Positions 9,898 to 18,858 of a DNA stretch of 64,000 nucleotides are shown piece by piece. The number at the start of each line of letters is the position of its first letter. The stretch's first letter is position 1. This DNA is from Chloroflexus aggregans DSM 9485 (GTDB lineage: Bacteria; Chloroflexota; Chloroflexia; Chloroflexales; Chloroflexaceae), in assembly GCF_000021945.1 (NCBI RefSeq), contig NC_011831.1:1088001-1152000 (forward strand), in the 5' to 3' direction. The translations under genes were made by a program, and so were the position numbers. The notes under the pieces are model-generated. The model was not told the origin of the DNA. It ran no database searches and saw only the letters and a list, made by a program, of their open reading frames with translations.

Positions 9898-11480
9898 ACC
9901 ACCTGTACGGCAATACCATGCCCCGACGTCATCGCCCCACCTGTACGGCATTGCCGTGCCCCGACGCCACCCACACGCACGGCATTGCCGTGCCCCGACG
10001 CCACCCACACGCACGGCATTGCCGTGCCCCGACGACACACCCGCACGGCATCGCCGTGCCCCGACGCCACCCACACGCACGGCATTGCCGTGCCCCGACG
10101 CCACCCACACGCACGACATTGCCGTGCCCCGACGCCACCCACGCGCACGGCATTGCCGTGCCCCGACGCACCCACCCGCACGGCATTGCCGTGCCCCGAC
10201 GCCACTCACGCGCACGGCATTGCCGTGCCCCGACGCCACCCACCCGCACGGCATTGCCGTGCCCCGACGTCATCGACACACCCGCGCGGCATTACCATAC
10301 CCCGATGTCATCGCCACCCACCCGCGCGGCATTGCCGTGCCCCGACGCCACTCACGCGCACGGCATTGCCGTGCCCCGACGCCACCCACGCGCACGGCAT
10401 GCCGTGCCCCGGCGTCATCGCCCCACCTGTACGGTATTGCCGTGCCCCGACGCCACCCACGCGCACGGCATTGCCGTGCCCCGACGCCACTCACGCGCAC
10501 GGCATTGCCGTGCCCCGACGCCACCCGCACGGCATTGCCGTGCCCCGACGCCACCCACACGCACGGCATACCGTGCCCCGACGCCACCCACGCGCACGGC
10601 ATTGCCATGCCCCGACGACACACCCGCACGGCATCGCCATGCCCCGACGCCACCCACCCGCACGGCATTGCCGTGCCCCGACGCCACCCGCACGGCATTG
10701 CCGTGCCCCGACGCCACCCACACGGCATTGCCGTGCCCCGCCACCCACACGCACGGCATTGCCGTGCCCCGCCACCCACACGCACGACATTGCCGTGCCC
10801 CGCCACCCACCCGCACGGCATTGCCGTGCCCCGACGCCACCCGCACGGCATTGCCGTGCCCCGACGCCACCCGCACGGCATTGCCGTGCCCCGACGCCAC
10901 CCACCCGCGCGGCATTACCGTACCCCGGTGTCATCACCCCATATGTAGGGGCACGGCATGCCGTGCCCCGACGTCACCCACGCGCACGGCATTGCCGTGC
11001 CCCGACGTCACACCCGCACGGCATCGCCATGCCCCGACGCCACCCACGCGCACGGCATTGCCGTGCCCCGACGCCACCCACACGCACGGCATTGCCGTGC
11101 CCCAACGTCATCGCCCCACCTGTACGGCATTGCCGTACCCCGACGTCATCGACATACCCGCACGGCGATGCCGTGCCCCGACGCCGCCCACGCGCACGGC
11201 ATGCCGTGCCCCGGCGTCATCGCCCCACCTGTACGGTATTACCGTGCCCCGACGCCACCCACACAAACGGCATTGCCGTGACCCGACGCCACCCACACAA
11301 ACGGCATTGCCGTGACCCACCACCCACCCGCACGGCATTGCCGTGACCCGGCGTTATCGCCCCATATAGTAGGGGCACGGCATGCCGTGCCCCTACTACG
11401 TCATTGGCCCACTATACGCCATGCCGTGCCCCTACTACATCATCGGCCCACCTATACGCCATGCCGTGCCCCTACAAAGC
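9898..11480. repeat. Palindromic CACGGC..GCCGTG repeat array, 34-bp period
   Basis: About 45 copies of a core palindrome (CACGGCATTGCCGTG and variants) are separated by short GC-rich linkers of the type CCCCGACGCCACCCACACG. The unit repeats every 34 bp over long stretches, with shorter 27-33 bp versions where the linker has shrunk. The right end switches to CACGGCATGCCGTG followed by CCCCTAC. Long open frames on both strands through this block encode only repetitive HARHCRAPTP-like peptides and are artefacts. The array lies between the 3' end of a glycosyltransferase gene and the promoter region of the giant surface gene. Positions 9678-9897, between array and gene, hold the gene's leader and no other gene. 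Confidence 0.95.
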
Positions 11481-11504
11481 GGAAACCGGAGGTGAGGGCC
11501 GGTA

Positions 11505-12713
11505 TCACCCCACCACGGCTTGATACGCTGCAATAACCTGCACCACCAACCGCTCTGGCGCAAACCGTTCGCGCACCGCCCGCCTCCCGCCAGCAATGAG
11601 ACGCTCCCGCAAGGCCTGATCGTCGAGCACGCGCAGCATCGCGCCGGCCAACGCCTTGGCATCGTTGTACGGGATGAGCAATCCGTCTTCGCCATCACGA
11701 ATCAGTTCGTTAATCACCGGGATGTTGGTGCTGATGACCGGCACTCCTGCGGCCATCCCTTCCAATACCGGCAACCCAAACCCTTCGTAGCGCGAGGGAA
11801 ACGGCAAGACGGCGCTAGCCCGCAAGAGGGCTAATTTCTGCTCTTCGCTCAGCGTGCCGAGAAAGTGGATATTGGCCGCCACGCCAAGCTCGCCGGCCAG
11901 TCGTTGCAGCTCGGCCCGTTGAGCCGGGTTGTGGGTGACAAAGACGAAACTGGCTTGCTGGTAGCGGGCAATGATCGCCGGCATCGCCGCTACCAGCACG
12001 TCGTACCCTTTGCGCGGTGTGAGCTGGCCGATGTACGGTATAATCGGTGGGGTGAATGTAGTCGTTAATGGCGGTGCTGGCCCCTCCATAAATGCCATGT
12101 CGAGCCATAACGGCACAACTGTCATCGGCTGAGTAAAGCCCAGTTCGCGCAAGACCTGCGCTTCGTGCTGCGAGCAGGGGATGAAGGCGGCAACATCACG
12201 TAACGGGCGGTGAATCGCGTAATTACGCCAATGATCGCGCCACTGCCAATCGCGTAGACCGCGTTTGAGCAGTTGCGGCACGGTGTAGATGAGCCGTTCT
12301 GGGTGGATCGCCGATTCGTAGGGCCGTTCTCGGTCGGCCACCAGCCAACGGTCATGGTATGGGCCGAGCCACGTCCACACGACCGGCACCCCGCGCCGGC
12401 GCAGCCAACGCACCGCTTGTAAGGCCAGTACATTACGCGGATGGATGACATGGGCGACATCAGGCAATGGCATCGACTCCAGCGCCGCAACCGTTTCGTG
12501 CCCCGGCCAAAGTTCTGGCTTTACCCGCCGCACTACGATGCCGTCAATCGTTTCGGTACGTTCGCTTAAACCGAGATGCGGTTGGTCGGGTTGCCAGTAG
12601 GTCAGCGCCATGACTTCATGACCGGCAGCGACGAGTGCTTGGCCAAGGGTGCGTTCGGGCCAGTTGCGAAATGTGCGGCTAACGCCGCCTAAACCGATAA
12701 TCAGAACGCGCAT
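11505..12713 (-). CDS. Glycosyltransferase family 4 (GT-B fold)
   Basis: A 402-residue protein with the two Rossmann-like halves of a GT4 retaining glycosyltransferase. The N-terminal half opens with the nucleotide-fold motif VLIIGLGG. The C-terminal donor-binding half shows GQLTPRKGYDVL and the E-x7-E signature in EGFGLPVLEGMAAG near residue 315. It probably transfers a nucleotide-activated sugar to a lipid-linked glycan at the inner face of the membrane. The ATG at 12713 is preferred over an in-frame upstream start because homologous proteins begin at this beta strand. It is the last gene of the six-gene minus-strand glycan cluster, 45 nt after the preceding gene, and is followed by the palindrome array. 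Substrate unknown. Confidence 0.9.
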   Translation of the reverse strand: MRVLIIGLGGVSRTFRNWPERTLGQALVAAGHEVMALTYWQPDQPHLGLSERTETIDGIVVRRVKPELWPGHETVAALESMPLPDVAHVIHPRNVLALQAVRWLRRRGVPVVWTWLGPYHDRWLVADRERPYESAIHPERLIYTVPQLLKRGLRDWQWRDHWRNYAIHRPLRDVAAFIPCSQHEAQVLRELGFTQPMTVVPLWLDMAFMEGPAPPLTTTFTPPIIPYIGQLTPRKGYDVLVAAMPAIIARYQQASFVFVTHNPAQRAELQRLAGELGVAANIHFLGTLSEEQKLALLRASAVLPFPSRYEGFGLPVLEGMAAGVPVISTNIPVINELIRDGEDGLLIPYNDAKALAGAMLRVLDDQALRERLIAGGRRAVRERFAPERLVVQVIAAYQAVVG

Positions 12714-12738
12714 GATGTTTCCAAACGTATTTCGGAAG

Positions 12739-12763
12739 CGGCACACAGCCGTGTGCCCCTACC
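12739..12763. repeat. Single palindromic repeat copy overlapping a stop codon
   Basis: The sequence CGGCACACAGCCGTGTGCC followed by CCTAC is a diverged copy of the palindromic family seen in the arrays. Its CCCCTAC tail supplies the TAG stop of the upstream glycosyltransferase gene on the minus strand (12759-12761) and fills most of the short gap before the next gene. Confidence 0.65.
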
Positions 12764-13889
12764 GCGCCCTTACGGTCTCCCCCACCACTGCCCGATACAC
12801 GGCCTCAATCCGATCCACCACCGCCGGCCACGCAAATTGCGCTGCCCACGCCGGGGCCGCTGCGGCCATGGCTGCCCGACGATCCGGATCGCGCAGCAAG
12901 GTATTTATGGCTTCGGCTAACGCCGGCGGGTCGCGCGGCGGGACTAATAAGCCGGTATGACCGTCGGCAACAACTTCGGGAAACCCGCCAAACCGACTGG
13001 CAACGACCGGTAAGCCACAGGCTTGAGCCTCAACCGGTCCAATGCCAAAGGTTTCGCTCGCGTAGCTAGTGGCTACTAATATGTCAACTGCTGCGTACAG
13101 GTCCGGTAACTGTTGACGCGGGACACTACCCAAAAAGGTTACACGCTCGTGTAAGCCGAGTTCGGTAGCGATTGTCGCTAGTCGCTCGCGATCTTCACCG
13201 TCGCCGGCGATAATGAGGTGGGTATGCGGAATGTACGATAATGCGCGAATGGCCGTCTCTACGCCTTTCCACGGTTGCAAACGACCAACAAAGAGCAGCA
13301 ATGGCCGATCGGTCGGTAATCCCCACCGTGTCCGCCGTGTCGGATCGGGCGGCTGCGGACGAAAGAGAGAAGTGTCGATCCCGTTGAAGACAACTTCCGG
13401 TGTGAACCCGTAGCGTCCGGCGATAGTCTGCGCATTAAAGCGCGAGCACGAGACAGCGGCGTCAACATGTCGCGCTAGCCAGCGGTCACCACGGTAGAAA
13501 TCCTCGCCATGACAGCCGAGAATAACCTTGGCCCCACTCAATCGGCGGGCGAGAAGTGCCGGCAAGAGATCATAGGGTTTTTGTAAGTGAATGATCTGGT
13601 AGTTGCCGCGCACCAGTGTCGGTAAGGCTGCAATCGCCATCGTTAGCCGTTCGAGCAGTTTCGCTTCAGCATACGCCCGACGTAGCGGCGGTAGCGCCTG
13701 CCAAAACCGGCGTGAGATGAAGGGGAACGTGAAGACGCGCGCCCCGGTAGTCTCGCGCCGCGTTCCCACCCCGCCCAGAATATCTACCGCATGGCCGCGT
13801 TTCACCAACTCGCGCGCCAAATCCCATACAAAACTCTCGACGCCACCGATTTTGGTGGTGGTAGTGAGATTGTAAAGCGCAATTCGCAT
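12759..13889 (-). CDS. Glycosyltransferase family 4 (GT-B fold)
   Basis: A 376-residue GT4 enzyme. It begins MRIALYNLTTTTKIGGVESF, the usual acceptor-side beta strand followed by the glycine-rich GGVE loop. GRLQPWKGVETAI near residue 210 opens the donor domain, and ASETFGIGPVEAQACGLPVV near 285 carries the E-x7-E motif. It is expected to add a hexose to a growing surface glycan at the cytoplasmic face. It starts 3 nt after the stop of the large membrane protein gene, so the two are very likely co-translated. Its last codons and stop run into a diverged copy of the palindromic repeat, so the final few residues may not be ancestral. Confidence 0.9.
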   Translation of the reverse strand: MRIALYNLTTTTKIGGVESFVWDLARELVKRGHAVDILGGVGTRRETTGARVFTFPFISRRFWQALPPLRRAYAEAKLLERLTMAIAALPTLVRGNYQIIHLQKPYDLLPALLARRLSGAKVILGCHGEDFYRGDRWLARHVDAAVSCSRFNAQTIAGRYGFTPEVVFNGIDTSLFRPQPPDPTRRTRWGLPTDRPLLLFVGRLQPWKGVETAIRALSYIPHTHLIIAGDGEDRERLATIATELGLHERVTFLGSVPRQQLPDLYAAVDILVATSYASETFGIGPVEAQACGLPVVASRFGGFPEVVADGHTGLLVPPRDPPALAEAINTLLRDPDRRAAMAAAAPAWAAQFAWPAVVDRIEAVYRAVVGETVRAR

Positions 13890-13892
13890 CGC

Positions 13893-16139
13893 TTACCAGA
13901 TGGTGTACAGCGTCAGTTTGATAATGACGAAGAAGGTTAACGTCAAGCCGACGTAGACGATGAATCGTCGCCGATCAATCGTTCCGTTCATCAGATAGTA
14001 GGCTGTTATAACCGCTGCTAGCGGATAGGTAAACATCCAGATTCGTTCAACTTCGCGGTTGAATAGACCGCTCAGCCACATACCTAGCACGAATGCACCG
14101 AGCGAACCGAGGAGTGCTGCCCATGCCGGTCGCCAGTGTTCCCTAATCGCCCGTATGTAGAGGATGCTCAGCACTGCCAGCAACCATGGCGTGAGAAAGA
14201 CAAGGTACGAGACGAGATTGGCGGCAGCAAATCGGAGATAATAGTCGTAGCTCGGTGGCAGGAAAGGAGTCGGTGGCGGACCGTACTCGCGAAACCGTTC
14301 CATCATCTCACCGTTGATCTGAGTGGCGGTGCGCGCAGCACTAATCACGTTAAAGCCGGTTATCAGGAAGATCATCAGATAGATCAATCCAATAACACCG
14401 GCAGCAACTGCGCCTTGCCGGACGATCATGAGGAGCGTCATCCGCCAACCGTATATCTGCCGATGGCGCGCCAATGCGAATGCCGCCGCCGCTACGCCAA
14501 AGAAAAAGAGCTGGGTTGTCGCATAGGTCATAAAGAGTGCGGCGGCAATACTGAGACCGGCAACCACGGCTAACCATAGCCGATACGGCGGTTCTAACGC
14601 GAGGAAGAAGGCGGCAGCGCCAACCGCGATCAAGAGGCTGAACACGCCATCGAGTGAGGTGACACCGTAGACCATCTGGCCCGGCATTACCACAGCGACC
14701 ATGCCGGCGGCCAACGCCAATTGACCACCACCAAGCCGCCATCCCAACCAAACTGCGACGAGTGGCATAAGTGCCGTCAAGCCAATGGTGAGCCAACTCG
14801 TCGCTACCGGCCCAGGCCCAAACACCTGCTCGATCAGCCACAAAAATAGGATGGCTCCCGGTGGGTGGGTGCTACCATGCACGGAAAGCATCGGGGCGAT
14901 GGTCTCGAAGTTGGTTATGAACCCGATCGGATCGCCGGCTACATACGGTGTATCGCGGAGGTATTCGTAAGGACTATCGCGAAAGAGAGCGATTGGCGCG
15001 TCAAGCCCATGCACAGCAATATCAAACATCACCGGTAAGCCAAGAGCACCAATGAAGGTGTAGATGGTCACCGGCACCGGTTGCAATGGCCGCGCCAACC
15101 ATCGCCAACCGAGCGCAAACCAGAGGATTGCACAACCAATCGGCACAATCACCCACCACGTCGGTGAAGGGTCGATCCGCGATTTGAGCGGCCACACTCC
15201 GCTATGCCCGCTAATCTGTTGCAACAGCCAGAATGCACTGAGTAACGCACCGCTCCAAAAGAGGATGACGGTCAGCTCGGCCAGCCATGGTCGTCGCAAC
15301 GGGCAACGACGGGCGACCGCCAAACCGATCACGCCACTCCATACCCCAACCACCATCGGCAATGCCCAGCGCAGCGTACCGGCTCCAAACGGGGTAAGGC
15401 CACCGACCAGAGTATAGGTGATCAAGCTACCGATCGCGACAACCAACCCGGTCGCGAGTAATAACGGCACACCACTTAGATGGAGCAGCGCCAACCAGCC
15501 GACGGCAAGTGCCAGCCCGATGAGCAAGCCGGATGGTGCCGGGATCACTTTTCCGGCAGCTATGAGGGGCAACACGCTCAACCCGTGGAACGGCACTCCC
15601 AGCCAGCGCGGATTATTCGGATCACGCACTGCAATGCTCTGAATGGTCACACAAACGTCGGCCCCTGGCTGATGGTCAGCGCCGGTCAAGAGGGTATAGC
15701 GACGGAGGTCGGCACCCAGCGGCACCTGTATCGGTTCAGCTACACCGGCCTGCAACATGACCGTCTCGACCCCTAAACCACGGGCATATGCACCGGACAA
15801 GCGTACCGTCACCAGACTGCGCTGCGCAGTACCAACATCGGTCACACAAACCTGACTATTCCCGTCCGTCCAGCGAAAATCACCCCATTCGCTCACTTCG
15901 ACGCGGTTCAAGCCGGCCAGTAACCAACGGCTAGCGCTCGCCGGAGCAACTGTTTGGGGCCGACCGGCGTTGGCGAGCAGCCAATTGAACCCAACCACAC
16001 AGAGAATGACGGTGAAATAGGCGGCCAATGCCCGCACCAACTGCACCCTATACGTCGTCGGCAAACTCTCCCACCAGTGACCGACCGCGATCCACATCCG
16101 ACCACGCCTATCTTTTGTTGTCAGCGCCGGATGACTCAT
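13893..16139 (-). CDS. Polytopic GT-C-like membrane protein
   Basis: A 748-residue integral membrane protein. One helix lies at about residues 40-60, followed by an extracytoplasmic beta-rich stretch (about 65-200) and then around a dozen hydrophobic helices. The region around GSTHPPGAILFLWLIEQVFG (about residue 420) resembles the loop after the first helices in GT-C mannosyl/arabinosyltransferases of the ArnT/PMT type, which use polyprenyl-phosphate sugars on the outer face of the membrane. No complete catalytic signature could be confirmed by eye, so the enzyme class is inferred from topology and neighbours. It lies between a flippase gene (24 nt upstream) and a GT4 gene (3 nt downstream) in the same operon. 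Its architecture (beta domain plus membrane part) matches the 795-residue protein at 18859-21246. Confidence 0.75.
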   Translation of the reverse strand: MSHPALTTKDRRGRMWIAVGHWWESLPTTYRVQLVRALAAYFTVILCVVGFNWLLANAGRPQTVAPASASRWLLAGLNRVEVSEWGDFRWTDGNSQVCVTDVGTAQRSLVTVRLSGAYARGLGVETVMLQAGVAEPIQVPLGADLRRYTLLTGADHQPGADVCVTIQSIAVRDPNNPRWLGVPFHGLSVLPLIAAGKVIPAPSGLLIGLALAVGWLALLHLSGVPLLLATGLVVAIGSLITYTLVGGLTPFGAGTLRWALPMVVGVWSGVIGLAVARRCPLRRPWLAELTVILFWSGALLSAFWLLQQISGHSGVWPLKSRIDPSPTWWVIVPIGCAILWFALGWRWLARPLQPVPVTIYTFIGALGLPVMFDIAVHGLDAPIALFRDSPYEYLRDTPYVAGDPIGFITNFETIAPMLSVHGSTHPPGAILFLWLIEQVFGPGPVATSWLTIGLTALMPLVAVWLGWRLGGGQLALAAGMVAVVMPGQMVYGVTSLDGVFSLLIAVGAAAFFLALEPPYRLWLAVVAGLSIAAALFMTYATTQLFFFGVAAAAFALARHRQIYGWRMTLLMIVRQGAVAAGVIGLIYLMIFLITGFNVISAARTATQINGEMMERFREYGPPPTPFLPPSYDYYLRFAAANLVSYLVFLTPWLLAVLSILYIRAIREHWRPAWAALLGSLGAFVLGMWLSGLFNREVERIWMFTYPLAAVITAYYLMNGTIDRRRFIVYVGLTLTFFVIIKLTLYTIW

Positions 16140-16162
16140 ATCGCCTCAATACAGAGCAATAA

Positions 16163-17818
16163 TTACAACAATCGCCGGATCACACCTTGCAACGGCAACC
16201 GCCACTTCAGCACGTGCGCTCGGTCGGCTGGGTCAAGACCACCAAGCAGGCGGAGCGTCAACAAAAAGACCAACGCCCCGATCCCGGCCAGCATCACCAA
16301 TTGAAGAGCGATGCCTAAACGTGACATCAGATCGACGGTGCCCGCGGGCAGTACGATAAATGCCCGCAAACCGGTCACAACGACACCCATCACCGCTGCC
16401 GCCGCACTAACCCGTAGGGTAAACCGACCCGGCCACCGCAACCCCAACAAGCGCATCCCGGCCACCGTAACCCACAAACCGGCAGCGACCCGGGCCAAAC
16501 CAAAGGTGAGTGCCATCCCGATCAAGCCAAACTGGAGCGGCAACCACCACGCTAGGGTAACGACCGTCAACAGTGCGATCAACCGTGCAGCGATCACGAC
16601 CCGCAGTCGCTCGTTCACCATCAGCGCGTTATGAGCCGTCGTCAGGATACTCTCGCTAAACAAGCACGGGGTCAACACCCAAACAATCGGCACCGCATCG
16701 AGATACTGTGGACTAATCACCAGCAATCCGGGTGCCGCCAACAAGATCAACCCCACGCCACCGGGAATCATCAGCAGCAACTGCAAGCGCACGAGCGATT
16801 GGTAAGCACCGTTCGTCGTACCGCCCTCGCCTTGCCGTACCCGCGTAAACAATGGCACCTGCACTCCGACCAGTGGTGTATACAAATAACTAAGCGCCAT
16901 ACGTACCAACAGCGCACCGGCAGCCAGCAACGACACATCGCGAATATCACTGTTAAAGAAATTGATAAACTCGAAGCTGGCGATAAAGTCGGTCGCCGTC
17001 ATCAAGTACGAAACCGCAGCGTACCGCACGAACCCATTCGGCAATGCCTGGCGCAGATCACGTAGTCCGTCGCGCACATCGGCCCATACACTCGATCCCG
17101 GTTCGTGTGCGATACCGGCCTGCAAGCGCCAAACCTGCCAACCGGCCAGTGCCACTGCTATCGCCGGTGCTACCACCATCGCTACCAACACGCCGAGAAT
17201 GTCCCAAAGATCAGGCAAAGCGAGAATCGCCACCACCACCAAGACCTGCGGTAGCAGACCGGCGGCCAGCGCAATACTGTTCCACGCCTTCTGGCGAAAG
17301 AAGCTGCTCAACACCGCCATCAACAGATCGTACAGCGCTCCCAGACCGAGCAAGATGACAATGGCGGCAATAATCAGCCAGTGAAACTCGGCGACAAATT
17401 GACTGAGTTCAGCCCGCGCAGCCGCTTCGACCGTCACCTCACCGCCGAGCAGGCCTTGCAGATAGGCCTCGATCTGGCGGTGTGTCAACGCCAAACCGAC
17501 GGTGATCACCAGCAAGATCGCTAACTGGATCGTCGCAACCAAAAGAAAGAGCTGGCGGGCTGCCCGCATCCCCCCTGCCCGTTCGGTTTCGGGAATATAT
17601 TTAGGCAACGCACGTGCGATCCCAAGATCAAGTGCTGTTCCGAACAGATTACTCGCACCCCGCACCAACGCCAGTAAACCAAAGCCGGCTTGCGAAAGCT
17701 GGTTGAGTTTCACCAACGTTGCGATAACCTCGGTCAGCAAGCGCAGGGGGGCAAAGAGCGCATTCCATAACACCGCTCGCGACACCTGCGTCGCCAGCGA
17801 AGGCCGTTGCGCCGTCAT
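16163..17818 (-). CDS. Oligosaccharide flippase (Wzx/MVF superfamily)
   Basis: A 551-residue protein with 12-14 predicted helices. The N-terminus, with RAVLWNALFAPLRLLTEVI and GFGLLALVRGASNLFGTALD, matches the polysaccharide-biosynthesis flippase pattern of amphipathic first helix, polar turn and small-residue helix. Such proteins move undecaprenyl- or polyprenyl-linked oligosaccharides across the cytoplasmic membrane. The start ATG overlaps the stop of the methyltransferase gene by 4 nt (17815-17818), which indicates translational coupling. With GT4 enzymes acting inside and GT-C proteins outside, this supplies the export step of the cluster. A second, independent flippase gene lies at 59846-61471. 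Confidence 0.85.
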   Translation of the reverse strand: MTAQRPSLATQVSRAVLWNALFAPLRLLTEVIATLVKLNQLSQAGFGLLALVRGASNLFGTALDLGIARALPKYIPETERAGGMRAARQLFLLVATIQLAILLVITVGLALTHRQIEAYLQGLLGGEVTVEAAARAELSQFVAEFHWLIIAAIVILLGLGALYDLLMAVLSSFFRQKAWNSIALAAGLLPQVLVVVAILALPDLWDILGVLVAMVVAPAIAVALAGWQVWRLQAGIAHEPGSSVWADVRDGLRDLRQALPNGFVRYAAVSYLMTATDFIASFEFINFFNSDIRDVSLLAAGALLVRMALSYLYTPLVGVQVPLFTRVRQGEGGTTNGAYQSLVRLQLLLMIPGGVGLILLAAPGLLVISPQYLDAVPIVWVLTPCLFSESILTTAHNALMVNERLRVVIAARLIALLTVVTLAWWLPLQFGLIGMALTFGLARVAAGLWVTVAGMRLLGLRWPGRFTLRVSAAAAVMGVVVTGLRAFIVLPAGTVDLMSRLGIALQLVMLAGIGALVFLLTLRLLGGLDPADRAHVLKWRLPLQGVIRRLL

Positions 17819-18663
17819 GCCCCCTCCTTCCGCAGATCGAGTTCAAACATTCCGGTATAAAAGCGTCGCTGCCACCGATAGGCTGCTCGCTCTAGTCCGA
17901 TTCGTCGCAAGATCGCACGCACCGCCCGTCGCCACGGTCGGCGGCTCGGTAACTGCCCGGCCAACAATGCCAGCTCGCGCAGATCGGTCACGGCAAACCC
18001 CAACCGCTCGCAGAGTTGCACCAGCTCGTGATAGTGAAAGTAGTGCATCGTGCTCAACCGCTGCATATCGCGGAAGGCTGCACCGCGCTTCGTGCGTCCG
18101 CGTAGTTCGATCAGAGCTTCGGCCAACGGACGCGGTAACCAGTTGATCCCACGCATATGGTAGTGTGGATCGATCCACGCTCGCCGGTTGATCGCCGTAA
18201 TCAGAGCATGGCCGCCGGGCCGCAACACGCGCGCGATCTCGCGCAACACCGCTATCGGGTCTTGCACGTGTTCAAGCACATCCCACGCGACGACCACATC
18301 GAATTGCGCTGATAGCAACGGCAACCCTTCACCGGCAGCGTTGATGATCGGCAAGCGCAGACGATAGCGGGCCGCCCGCAAACGAATAATCTGGCAGTAG
18401 GCCGGATTGTACTCGCACGCCATCACTTGCGCGCCGGCCAACGCAGCGGCTACGGCAAACCCACCCATACCGGCGCCCAGATCGAGCAACCGTAATCCAC
18501 GCAAATCACCGGCCACGGCCCGCACTTGCGCCAGTCGCTCGGTCTGATACTGTTCTTGGTGCAAGCGACGCTCACGCCACGCCGCAAAATCGCGCCGCCA
18601 CGTCATATGTTGCAGCCACGGATCAATCGCCGCCGCGAGTTGGTGATCGATATCGGTGGTCAT
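17815..18663 (-). CDS. Class I SAM-dependent methyltransferase
   Basis: A 282-residue protein from the preferred ATG at 18663 (an in-frame start 63 nt upstream has no support). AGGAG lies about 15 nt before the ATG. Motif I, LDLGAGMGGFA, binds S-adenosylmethionine near residue 60. The acidic CEYNP follows strand 2, and WDVLEHVQDP with RVLRPGGHALI are motifs typical of Methyltransf_11/25 enzymes. The C-terminal third is basic (RRPWRRAVRAILRRIG). In the glycan cluster it plausibly methylates a sugar or a lipid carrier, but no substrate can be read from the sequence. Its stop overlaps the start of the flippase gene by 4 nt. The gap to the upstream membrane protein gene is about 195 nt. Confidence 0.85.
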   Translation of the reverse strand: MTTDIDHQLAAAIDPWLQHMTWRRDFAAWRERRLHQEQYQTERLAQVRAVAGDLRGLRLLDLGAGMGGFAVAAALAGAQVMACEYNPAYCQIIRLRAARYRLRLPIINAAGEGLPLLSAQFDVVVAWDVLEHVQDPIAVLREIARVLRPGGHALITAINRRAWIDPHYHMRGINWLPRPLAEALIELRGRTKRGAAFRDMQRLSTMHYFHYHELVQLCERLGFAVTDLRELALLAGQLPSRRPWRRAVRAILRRIGLERAAYRWQRRFYTGMFELDLRKEGA

Positions 18664-18858
18664 AGCGTCCAATCTGCACTCCTGAATCCACGCACCACAT
18701 GGAGTATGCCGGTCAAACTGCCACACTCCATATTAAGTTGCTGCCGTAGAGCGAATTCTCGGTTGTAAACCGCTGTCGTTCGCTCCTTTTTCACGCCTCA
18801 ATCTCATCTGCCCAGCGGGGGGAGGCTAGAAGGGGGCCAAGAAATGACATACCCACGC

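Noticed and set aside
9789-11346. Long plus-strand open frames (over 500 codons) through the first repeat array
   Set aside because: They encode only repeated HARHCRAPTP peptides; all frames and both strands are equally open because the unit lacks stop codons. No ribosome site or domain.
9898-11480. CRISPR array
   Set aside because: Period is regular but there are no unique spacers: linkers are near copies of each other and the core is a full palindrome. No cas genes nearby.
17815-18726. Longer methyltransferase start at 18726
   Set aside because: Adds a segment without similarity to the fold; the ATG at 18663 gives the usual length.
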